Shown here: one piece after another, positions 39,050 through 47,900 of the stretch
Layout of the letters: each line of letters starts with the position of its first letter
Position numbering within the stretch: position 1 is the stretch's first letter
NCBI RefSeq assembly: GCF_002150765.1
Contig: NZ_MUYM01000003.1
Coordinates: 62,001-126,000 of the forward strand
DNA from: Lentzea kentuckyensis
Lineage (GTDB): Bacteria > Actinomycetota > Actinomycetes > Mycobacteriales > Pseudonocardiaceae
DNA length: 64,000 nucleotides
Direction of reading: 5' to 3'
Notes under the pieces: generated by a model
What the model saw: the letters and a program-made list of their open reading frames with translations, nothing else
What the model was told of the DNA's origin: nothing
Databases searched by the model: none
Program-made: the position numbers and the translations under genes

Positions 39050-39350
39050 TGTAGATGCCCCCCAGGCACTGTGCAGGCGAGTTGGCCCGATGTGGGCCGC
39101 ATCACCTGATGTGGAAAGAACTGGTAACTGGTATTAAAAGGCTGGTCTTGGCCCCTGACCAAAACGTCGCCTTGTGTCCCTTCTGTCCAGTTTCGCGCAT
39201 GCTTCGCGAAGTACCCACACACTTTGCGCTCTCGGTTGGGCTACGCTGGCGTAAGAAACATTCAACAAGCTTGCGCAGACCTTGAATTCGCAGGTACGAG
39301 GGTCTGTGTAATAGCGGTAATACGGACGTCATGGGCAACTTGGGGGCAAG
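39050..39350. promoter_or_regulatory. divergent promoter region between two SARP genes
   Basis: A 301-bp spacer. It contains two GATGTGG copies (39089-39095 and 39108-39114), a perfect tandem AACTGGT AACTGGT (39119-39132), a 10-bp palindrome CTTCGCGAAG (39202-39211) within TTCGCG-7 nt-CGCGAA, and an AT-rich TAATAG/TAATAC stretch near 39310-39325 that could be a -10 region for the rightward gene. SARPs usually bind heptameric direct repeats next to -35 boxes, so the tandem AACTGGT is the best candidate site. No individual promoter can be assigned from sequence alone. Confidence 0.5.
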
Positions 39351-41150
39351 ATGTCGGTGGAGTTCCATCTGCTCGGTGACGTGGGGGCACGCGCCGGTGG
39401 AGGGGATCTCGACCTCGGTCACGCCAGGCAGTGGAGCGTGCTGGTCGCGTTGTTGGTCGAGGCCAACCGCACCGTTCCGAGCGAACTGCTGCTGGACCGG
39501 GTATGGGGGCAGACGCGGCCGCACCGCGCGCTCAGCACGCTCTACAGCTACGTGTCCCGGCTTCGCCGTGCGCTGGCCGAAGTCGGCACCGAGGTGACCA
39601 TCGGCCGCCGGACCGGCGGCTACGTGATCACCGTGGACCCGGCGGCGGTCGACCTGCACCACTTCCGCGACCTGACCGCTCTTGCCCGCACCGCACCGGA
39701 TCCCGAGGCGCTGGCCCTGTTCGACGAGGCGCTGGCGCTGTGGCGCGGCCGTCCGTTCGGCGGCCTGAACCAGCCCTGGCTGACCGAGGTGCGCGAACGC
39801 CTGGACCGCGAACGGCTCACCGCGGAAATGGACCGCAACGACATCCGGCTGCGCTGCGGCGACCATCAGGCCCTGCTCGCCTCGCTGTCCGAACAGAGCG
39901 CCCGGCATCCGTTGGACGAACGCCTTGCGGGGCAACACATGCTCGCGCTGTACCGGGCCGGGCGCCAACAGGACGCGCTGGAGCGCTTTGGTCGCACCAG
40001 GTTCGGCCTGGCGAGCGAACTCGGCCTGGATCCCGGCCCCGCGCTCGACCAACTGCACCACCGCATCCTCAGCAGCGACCCCGAACTCGCCCCGGCCTCC
40101 ACCACGATCACCGCCACACCACCGCGCGCCGATCTGCCACCGTTGCCCGCCCTGTTCACCGGCCGGTGCGCCGAACTGACCCGCCTGCGCGAGGCCGGCC
40201 CGCTGATCGCGGTGGACGGCATGGCCGGCGTCGGCAAGACCGCGCTGGCGCTGACTTTGGCGCACCAACTCTGCTCAAGGCACCCGGACGGCCGCCTGTT
40301 CCTCGACCTGCACGCGCACACCCCGGGCCGCAGCGCGCGCACCGCCAGCGAAGTGCTGGGCCGACTGCTGGTCGCCCTCGGCGTGCCAGAGGACCGGCTC
40401 CCCGTCGAGGACGCCGACCGCGCCGCGCTGTGGCGGGAACGCATACACGGTCGCCGTTTCCTGGTGGTGCTCGACAACGTGGAGGGCGGCGCCCAGGTTC
40501 GCCCACTCCTGCCGGTGCCGCAGGGCAACCTCGTCCTGATCACCAGCCGCCGCCGGCTGACCAGCCTGGACGACGCCGCCCTGCTCACCCTGAACCCCTT
40601 GCCCGACAACGACGCCCACTGCCTGTTCGCCCGCCTGCTCGGTGACGACCGCGCCACCGCCGAACCAACCGCGGTCTCCGACGTCGTGCACCTGTGCGGC
40701 AACCTGCCGCTGGCCCTGCGCATCGCCGCCGCCCGGCTGCGCCACCGTCCACAGTGGAGCGTCGAACACCTGGCCGCGCGTCTGGCCGATCCGTGCACCC
40801 GGCTGGCCGAACTGGAGGCCGAGGACCACGGCGTGGCCGCGGCCTTCGACCTGTCCTACCGCACTTTGAATGCCGACCAGCAGCGCGTGTTCCGGTTGCT
40901 GGGGCAGGCATCCGCGCCCGACCTCGGCTCCGCGGGCATGGCGGCCCTGGCCGGCCTGTCCGCCGCTCGGGCCGAGCGGTTGCTGGAAGATCTGGTGGAC
41001 GTGCACTTGGTGGACGAGCACGCCGAGGGCCGTTACCGCTGCACCGAACTGTTGCGCGCGTACGCCGTACAGCTGGGCTGTCAGGAGGCCGACCTGCCCG
41101 CGCAGGCCGCGCGTGGCGACCGCGAGGACGTTCTGGCGACTTCGCGGTGA
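39351..41150 (+). CDS. AfsR/SARP-family transcriptional regulator with NB-ARC domain
   Basis: A 599-aa regulator. It has an N-terminal winged helix (YVSRLRRALAEVG recognition region), a BTAD to about residue 245, then an NB-ARC ATPase with Walker A GMAGVGKTA near residue 289 and Walker B RRFLVVLDN, and a GNLPLAL motif typical of AfsR proteins. ATG at 39351 is preceded by GGGGGC. It is divergent from the first SARP and probably shares control with it; a paired-activator arrangement for the NRPS cluster is likely. No gene follows it closely. Confidence 0.92.
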   Translation: MSVEFHLLGDVGARAGGGDLDLGHARQWSVLVALLVEANRTVPSELLLDRVWGQTRPHRALSTLYSYVSRLRRALAEVGTEVTIGRRTGGYVITVDPAAVDLHHFRDLTALARTAPDPEALALFDEALALWRGRPFGGLNQPWLTEVRERLDRERLTAEMDRNDIRLRCGDHQALLASLSEQSARHPLDERLAGQHMLALYRAGRQQDALERFGRTRFGLASELGLDPGPALDQLHHRILSSDPELAPASTTITATPPRADLPPLPALFTGRCAELTRLREAGPLIAVDGMAGVGKTALALTLAHQLCSRHPDGRLFLDLHAHTPGRSARTASEVLGRLLVALGVPEDRLPVEDADRAALWRERIHGRRFLVVLDNVEGGAQVRPLLPVPQGNLVLITSRRRLTSLDDAALLTLNPLPDNDAHCLFARLLGDDRATAEPTAVSDVVHLCGNLPLALRIAAARLRHRPQWSVEHLAARLADPCTRLAELEAEDHGVAAAFDLSYRTLNADQQRVFRLLGQASAPDLGSAGMAALAGLSAARAERLLEDLVDVHLVDEHAEGRYRCTELLRAYAVQLGCQEADLPAQAARGDREDVLATSR

Positions 41151-41365
41151 CCGGTCACTCGGCCGGTGGCGTTGTGTCGTGGGACATCCGGCCGTACGTG
41201 CAGGTGCTGCTCCTTGGGAACCGCCGAACGTGCCCGTCCAATGGTCGTGGCCCTGCCGCCGTTCGCGCGGTTTCGATTGCTCCTTCCTGAGGTATCGACA
41301 CCAATCTCGGTAATTACCATTTTCCGTTGACCTGTCCCATGGTGGAAAGTTCAAGGAGATATATT

Positions 41366-41830
41366 TTGTCGCGATTAGCCGCATTGGTGTGCACGACTGC
41401 GCTGCTCGCCTGCGTTGCACCGCAGGCAAGTGCAGCCCCGGACTTCCGGGAAGAGGTGGTCGCGCTCACCAACGCCGAACGCGCCAAGGCCGGCTGCGGT
41501 GCGCTGAAGCGCCACGAGTCCTTGGACCAGGCAGCGCAGGGGCACAGCGCGGACATGGCGGAGAAGAACTACTTCAGCCACACCGGGCAGGACGGCAGCA
41601 GCCCGTTCGACCGGATCGAGCGCGCGGGCTATCCGAAAAACACCGGTCAGGCCGAGAACATCGCCGCCGGGTACCCGAGCCCGAGTGAGGTTGTGACCGG
41701 CTGGATGAACTCCGCGGGGCACAAAAAGAACATGCTGAACTGCTCGTACAAATCCATCGGTGTGGGATACGCCCACAATGAGGGCGCGCAGTGGCGGCAT
41801 TACTGGGTGCAGACTTTCGGCACCCGCTGA
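41366..41830 (+). CDS. secreted CAP-superfamily (SCP-like) protein
   Basis: A 154-aa secreted protein. I chose the TTG at 41366 because AAGGAG lies 7 nt upstream and the reading then begins with a compact signal peptide (MSRLAALVCTTALLACVAPQASA). A longer in-frame TTG at 41327 has no such site. The mature CAP domain shows LTNAERAKAGC, HSADMAEKNYFSHTGQDG, AENIAAGYPS, VVTGWMNSAGHKKNML and GVGYAHNEG, the usual bacterial SCP motifs with the two His. Function of bacterial CAP proteins is poorly known. Codon 4 is TTA (41375-41377), rare in this genome and a possible bldA-type control point. Confidence 0.9.
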   Translation: MSRLAALVCTTALLACVAPQASAAPDFREEVVALTNAERAKAGCGALKRHESLDQAAQGHSADMAEKNYFSHTGQDGSSPFDRIERAGYPKNTGQAENIAAGYPSPSEVVTGWMNSAGHKKNMLNCSYKSIGVGYAHNEGAQWRHYWVQTFGTR

Positions 41831-41856
41831 CGGGACGCCACGTGTGATCGAAGGAA

Positions 41857-41888
41857 AGAAGGGGCTGCCCTGGTGAGCAGCCCCTTCT
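41857..41888. terminator. bidirectional terminator between convergent genes
   Basis: AGAAGGGGCTGC, 8-nt loop, GCAGCCCCTTCT: a perfect 12-bp stem between the convergent CAP and tachylectin genes. Both strands end the stem in a short T/C-rich stretch. Confidence 0.85.
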
Positions 41889-41909
41889 CCAGGTGGAACT
41901 CAGCGCGTG

Positions 41910-44678
41910 TTACCCGATGCGCTGCTTGGTCGCCGTGGAGGGAGCGTCCTTACTGGACAGTTCCACGGACTTGTCGGCGTTGGCGGGCATGGCCTGCGAC
42001 TGGTCCGACGAGTAGGGCGGAGAGTCGATCAGGTAGTAGTTGCCGTTGCCGTCGATGGCGAAGATCCGCTGCTCGTTCGTGTTGCTGGCCGCGAACGACA
42101 CGTCGAACGGTGACGTGATGAGCGTGTCCGCCCAGACCCGCCAGGTGGTGGAGCCGGGTGCGGTCTGGCCGCCGCGGTGAATGCTGCCGCTCGAGTCGCG
42201 GGCGACGATCTCCACCACGTTGAACTTGTTCAGCAGCGCTTCCGGCGTGCCGGTGAACGTGAGCGCGCCGCTGATGTCGGTCCAGCCGGTGAAGCCGGAC
42301 GCGCCTTCCTTCTGGGTGTAGAGCTTGTTGTTGTCGGCGTCGCGGGCGACCAGCTGCACCTTGCCGTCGGCGAACACGACCGCGGCCGGAGCACCGGCGC
42401 CCTTGATGCCGGCGGCGACGCGCTGCGGCTTGAGCTCACCGTTGACGAACCGCTTGACCGCCACCGTGCCGGTGGGGTTGACGTAGGCGATCTCGAAGCC
42501 GTCACCGGAGGCGACGACCGTCATGTCACCGGTCATGTTGTAGTCGTGGTCCGCGACAGCCTTGCGCCACGGCTTGAACTCGCCGTTGATCCCGAACTGC
42601 TCGGAGTACCACAGCTTGTTCTTGTCGTCGACGGCGAACGAGGTGAGGACCTTGTTCGTGCCGCGCACCAGGGTCGGCGAGCTGCTGAGCGCGCCGTTGA
42701 CGTCCTTCTGCGTCCACTGGATGACGGAAGTCGGTTCGGTGAAGGACTTCACCTGGGCGTTGGTGCCGCGTGCCTGCACGACGATCTTGTTGTCCTCGCG
42801 TTGCGCGATGGTCGCGCGGCCGGTGAAACCGGTGCTGGACAACGCGTTGACGGCGAGCAACTCGCTGTTCGACACCTGCTGGTAGAGGTTGCGCAGGGTG
42901 CCGTTCTCGTCGGAGTAGGCGATCTCGAACCGCTGCTTCTGCGCGTTGTAGATCATCTCCGGCTTGTCCAGCGACGGAGCCGGTGTCTGCGGCGGGGTGA
43001 TCGTCTCCGGAGTCGTCAGCTTGCAGGAGTCGACGTCCATCATCAGGCCCTGCAGGTCCTGCCACCAGGCGATGTACTCCTTCCAGGAGCCCTCGCCGCT
43101 GTTGGTGAACTCCTTCTTCGTGTTGTCGAAGCGGTACCAGAAGACGTCCTGGCCGGCGCGCCCGATGATCACGTCACCACCAGGGGACAGGATCTGCGTG
43201 TAGCCCTTCCAGCCCCAGCCGACGTTGCGCGCGTAGTCGATCCAGCGGCGGTTCTTCCAGTCGTAGTGGAACCGGTAGAGCGTGCCGTCCTGAATGTTCG
43301 GATCGCGTGCGTAGAGCACGCCGTCACCCGCGGCGAAGACCTGGTCGAACCGGCCCCAGCCGTCGTCGATGATCTGCTGGGTCCAGGTGTTCGCGGCATC
43401 GTTGTAGATGCTGAACTCCAGCTGCCCGGTGTGGCCCACGCTGTAGAAGTGGTTGTTGCTGTCGACCGTGATCCGGTTGAAGAACCGGGGGTCGTCCCAG
43501 CCGGTCCACCCGGTCGCGATCCGCTTGCTGATGCCGTTGTTGTCCCAGCCGACGCCGTCGATCCAGCGGTGCCGGTGCACTTCACCGTCAGGGCGGATGT
43601 AGTACTTGTAGCCGTCCGCCCCGGCCATCATTCGCAGGCCGTTCCAGCCGTTGCCGATCCGTGCGCCGAGGGTCCAGCTGGTGATGCCGGTCGCGGCCTC
43701 CTGGTAGGAACGCTGGAAGAGGCCGCCGTCGGACGTGACGCCCCACATGTTCGCACCGGGCTTGCACACCACGTCGGGCGAGTAGTCGCTCGTCTTGCAG
43801 GTGTCGATCGCGGGCGCGATCTCGTTGACGTCGCCCCAGGTGCTGATCTTCTGCTTCTCGTTGCCGCCCGCGTTGTTCTGAGGTGCGTCACGCGCGGGGT
43901 TCCAGCGGTACCACCAGGTCTCGCCACCGGGGAAGGTGCCGTAGACGATGTCGCCGCCAGGCGAGGTGAGCTGCTTGTAGCCGTTCCAGCCCCAGCCCCA
44001 GTCCCTGGCGTGCTGCTTGAACGTGCCGGTGGCGTCGTCGTACACGAAGCGGTAGAGCACGCCCTTGTTTTGGAGCGCGGCGGGATCCCGGGCGTAGAGC
44101 ACACCGTCGCCGGCCGCGAAGACCTGGTCGTACTTGCCCCAGCCGCCCTCGATGACCTTTGTGGACATCTGCTTGGTGGTCTCGTTGTACTTGTGCTGCT
44201 TGAGACTGCCGCTGTCGTCCACGGTGTAGATCGTGTTGTTGCTGTCCACCGTGATCCGGTAGCGGAACTGGGGCAGGTTCCAGCCGCCCCAGCCGGTGGC
44301 GATCAGTTCGCTGATGCCGTTGTTCGCCCAGCCGACACCCTCGATCCACTGGTGCCTGCGCAGTTCACCGTTGTTGGTGGGGAACCAGAGATAACCGTTG
44401 GGGCCGCTGATGAAGCGGTGGTCCCAGCCGTTGCCGACGTGGCTGTCGGCGGTCCACTGGTTGTAGCCGTCCGCTGGGGTCTGCTGCTTGCGCAGGCGGA
44501 ACACCGGGGAGTTCGTGATGCTGACGAACACGTTCCCCTCGGTCTTGCACTGGATCGACTCGACCGCGTTGGCGACGTTGCCGCCACTGGACAGGACCGG
44601 CAGGCCGACGATCCCGATGATCGCGGCGAGCGAGATCTGCGCCAGGCGTCTCAACGGCCGGCGCGAGGGTCTTTTCAT
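41910..44678 (-). CDS. secreted double tachylectin-2 beta-propeller protein
   Basis: A 922-aa exported protein. The start is ATG at 44678 with a GGGGGG ribosome site 9 nt before; the signal peptide is about residues 1-40 (MKRPSRRPLRRL then a hydrophobic stretch). Two homologous tachylectin-2-like domains follow (about 60-310 and 320-570). Each has repeated GNGW, WIEGVGW/WIDGVGW with NNGIS, RITVDSNN, VFAAGDGVLYARDP and SPGGD elements, the blades of a five-bladed GlcNAc/GalNAc-binding propeller. The C-terminal 300 or so residues hold weaker repeats ending in short acidic/polar sequence. It likely binds glycans outside the cell. It is divergent from the giant RHS toxin gene and may act with it in contact or adhesion (inference). 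Confidence 0.9.
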   Translation of the reverse strand: MKRPSRRPLRRLAQISLAAIIGIVGLPVLSSGGNVANAVESIQCKTEGNVFVSITNSPVFRLRKQQTPADGYNQWTADSHVGNGWDHRFISGPNGYLWFPTNNGELRRHQWIEGVGWANNGISELIATGWGGWNLPQFRYRITVDSNNTIYTVDDSGSLKQHKYNETTKQMSTKVIEGGWGKYDQVFAAGDGVLYARDPAALQNKGVLYRFVYDDATGTFKQHARDWGWGWNGYKQLTSPGGDIVYGTFPGGETWWYRWNPARDAPQNNAGGNEKQKISTWGDVNEIAPAIDTCKTSDYSPDVVCKPGANMWGVTSDGGLFQRSYQEAATGITSWTLGARIGNGWNGLRMMAGADGYKYYIRPDGEVHRHRWIDGVGWDNNGISKRIATGWTGWDDPRFFNRITVDSNNHFYSVGHTGQLEFSIYNDAANTWTQQIIDDGWGRFDQVFAAGDGVLYARDPNIQDGTLYRFHYDWKNRRWIDYARNVGWGWKGYTQILSPGGDVIIGRAGQDVFWYRFDNTKKEFTNSGEGSWKEYIAWWQDLQGLMMDVDSCKLTTPETITPPQTPAPSLDKPEMIYNAQKQRFEIAYSDENGTLRNLYQQVSNSELLAVNALSSTGFTGRATIAQREDNKIVVQARGTNAQVKSFTEPTSVIQWTQKDVNGALSSSPTLVRGTNKVLTSFAVDDKNKLWYSEQFGINGEFKPWRKAVADHDYNMTGDMTVVASGDGFEIAYVNPTGTVAVKRFVNGELKPQRVAAGIKGAGAPAAVVFADGKVQLVARDADNNKLYTQKEGASGFTGWTDISGALTFTGTPEALLNKFNVVEIVARDSSGSIHRGGQTAPGSTTWRVWADTLITSPFDVSFAASNTNEQRIFAIDGNGNYYLIDSPPYSSDQSQAMPANADKSVELSSKDAPSTATKQRIG

Positions 44679-44941
44679 GGCTGGTAGCCCCCCAACATCC
44701 GGACACGCCTGAGCCCGCGCTGTGCGCGCGTCCGGTAGTAGCTGACATCCCCCAGAGGATGCTGACGAACGGTTTGTACCAGACGTTTTCGCCGGAACGG
44801 AATGTCTGCGGGTGAACCCGACAAAGTTCGGTTTCGTTACACAAAGTGACCAGCCGCACATGTCTTGTGAAGTCGGCGTTTAGGACTTTATGCTGCGCTC
44901 CGCCTGTACGTTCGGGCCTACTGCCTGGGGGAAGATCAAAT
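44679..44941. promoter_or_regulatory. divergent promoter region between tachylectin and RHS genes
   Basis: A 263-bp non-coding spacer. A ribosome site GGGGGAAG precedes the RHS ATG. A relatively AT-rich stretch (about 44766-44895) probably holds both promoters. No clear operator is seen; a CAGAC...GTCTG imperfect repeat around 44780-44806 is weak. Confidence 0.4.
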
Positions 44942-47900
44942 ATGGCCGGCCGGAGAGCCGGGCGTTTTCGCGCGCCCAAATACCTCGTGCCCCTGCTGGG
45001 GTTGTTGCTGACGGTCACGCTCGTCATCGGCGTGGCGGGGCCTGGATTCACCGCGCTGATGCCGTGGTTCGACGGTGGCGCCAGGGAGTTGGCGGAGCAG
45101 CTCGAGAAGGCTCGCGGCCTGGCCTCCACCCAGGACGCGGGTACCGCTGACGGCCTGCCCTCCGAAGTGGACAGCCGCGAAGGCAACCTCGGGATGCCGG
45201 AGTCGGAGCAGTCGAAGCACGCGCGCCCGAAGTTCCAGAAGCCGGGTGACGGGGCGCGCAACGTGGCCTCGGTCGCGCAGGGGCCGACCAACCGGACCGG
45301 GTTCGACGCGAAGACGAGTGTCCCGAACGAACGGTCGCGAAACGAGACGACGTACCGCAACGCCGACGGCACGCTGACCACGGAGTTCAGCGAGTCGGCC
45401 GTCAACTACCGGAAACCGGACGGCAGCTGGGCGCCGATCGACCCCTCGCTGGTGCCGGAGAACGGCCGGTGGCGCAACAAGGCCGACGGGGTCGGGCTGA
45501 ACCTGGCCGGTCGAGCCGATGCTCCCGACCTGGTGACGATCAAGCTCGACGACGCGCACGAGTTCGGCTACGGACTCGGTGGCGCGCGCGGCACCGCGGG
45601 TGTGCAGAGCGGTACGACGGTGACGTACGCCGGTGTCGCCGACCACACGGACCTGAAGGTCGAGTCGGTTCCGGGCGGTGCCAAGGAAGTTCTCGTCCTG
45701 CACGATCGGGCAGCGGCTCGGGTGTGGAACTTCCCGTTGCGGCTCAAGGGCTTGACCGCGAAGGTCGTCGAGGGCTCGGTCGTCCTCAGCGACGGCAGCG
45801 GCCGTGAGCGGCTGAGCATCCCGCCGGGCTTCATGACCGACTCCGCGTCGCGCACGCAGGACGCCGCTCCGGCTCAGTCCTACGGCGTGCGGTACGAGAT
45901 CACCGACAACGGCCGCAACCTGCGGATGTCGCTGGACGCGGCGTGGCTGGACGACCCGGCCCGCGTGTACCCGGTCGTCGTCGACCCGACGGTGTTCGAG
46001 GGCAAGGCGGAGGCGCGGCAGATCCGGCCGGGTGCCTCGCCGATCACCAACCCCAGCGACCTCATCGTCGGCAACGGTCACACCGCGCTGGTGAGGTTCC
46101 CGTCGGTCGGTTCCGTGCTGCGCAACCACGTGATCTTCAGCGCGTCGATGCAGCTGGTGAACTACGACTCGACGACGTGTGCGCCCCAGCCGATCGTGGT
46201 GAAGTCGGTCGCGGGTGACTGGACGTCGGGCGGCAACGCCGGTCCGTCGCTGGGTGGCCCGGTTGGCGGCGGCGTTTTCTCGCACGGGTTCATGTCGGTG
46301 GGGCAGACGCGTTCGGCGTGTCCGGCCGCTCCGGAACTGCTCTACCTCGACAGCGCGGTGCCGCTGGTGCAGGGGTGGGCCAACGGTGGTGCGAACAACG
46401 GGTTCGCGTTGCAGGCCGGTAACCAGGGCAGCGGCAGCCAGTGGAAGAAGATCGTCGGTATCGGGACGGCGAACCCGCCCAAGCTGTACGTGACGCACAG
46501 CCCGTACAACGCCCAGTACCGGATCGACCAGCCGATTCCGGCGCCGCCGTTGACCAGTCAGCAGGACGGCAAGATCAAGGTGTGGGTGCGCAACAACGGC
46601 GCCAACGCCTGGGATCCCGGCAACTACGACCTGGCGTACAAGGTTTTCAACGCCGACACGCAGGCGCTGGTCGCGATCAACCGCGCCGCCGGTCTTCCCG
46701 GCACCGTGCCGGTCGGTGGTGAGGTGACGCTCGACGCCACCATCGGGAAGTTGCCGTACGGCCGGTACATCTTCGATTTCACGATGCGGCACGGGACGAC
46801 GACGTTCACCGACGAGCAGGTGGCGCCGGCGCGGGTGACGTTGGAGGTCTTCAACGTTCCGCCCGTGGTGACCGAGCAGTACCCGCCGGCGGGGCAGAGC
46901 GTGGAGACGCTGCGGCCGCAGTTGTGGGCCAAGGGCGAGGACCACGAGAACGACAACTTGAACTACAAGTTCCAGATCTGTGAGAAGGACGAGGCCGGTA
47001 ACCCGGTCGCGTGTTTCGACTCCGGGTACGTCGCGCCGGTGTACTGGACGGTGCCGGAGAACAAGCTGCGCTGGGACCGGGTGTACTACTGGCGTGCGTA
47101 CGTCCACGACGGCACGTCGGAGAGCGAGGCGCTGGGGTTCTCGGCGCTGATCACGTCGGTGCCGCAGCCGGAGATCACCTCCCGGATGGGCAACGCCCCC
47201 TACACCGGCAACGGGCTGGGTTTCGACCCGATCGCCGGTAACTACACGACCGCGGCGATCGACGCGGCCGCCGCGACCGCAGGCCCAGAACTCAACGTCG
47301 CCCGCACGTACAACAGCCTCGACCCGCGGGCGAAGCTGACGTTCGGCAGCGGATGGACGACCCGCTACGACATGCGGGTCGTGCCGGACGACGACGGTTC
47401 CGGCAACGTGGTGCTCACCTACCCGGACGGCCAGCAGGTCCGGTTCGGCAAGAACCCCGACAACACCTTCACCCCGCCGCCCGGTCGTGCCGCGACGCTG
47501 ATCCGCGGTGCGTCGGACTGGCAGCTGGTCGACAAGGACCGCACGGTCTACGGCTTCGGCAACGACGGCAGCCTGATGTCCATCAAGGACAGTGCCGGTC
47601 GGTTGGTGGAGCTCGAGTACACCGGCGGGCAGCTGTCGAAGGCGGTGAGCCGGACCAGCAACCGTTCGCTGTTCTTCACGTGGAACGCGGCGAAGACGCA
47701 CGTGGAGTACGTGCGCACCGAGCAGGTCGACGGTGCCGCGCTCGAATGGAAGTACGTCTACGACGCCGACCAGTTGCGAGAGGTGTGCGACCCGACGGGG
47801 AAGTGCACCCGTTACAACTACGAGAAGGGCTCGCACTACCGCAGCACGATCCTGGACTCCCGTCCCGACTCCTACTGGCGCCTCGGCGAGGCGACCGGGG

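Noticed and set aside
44679-44861. Upstream start for the tachylectin protein
   Set aside because: Extension adds a polar stretch ahead of a clear signal peptide that begins at the 44678 ATG.
44846-44941. Upstream start for the RHS protein
   Set aside because: The added residues would precede the membrane segment without reason, and ATG at 44942 has GGGGGAAG in place.
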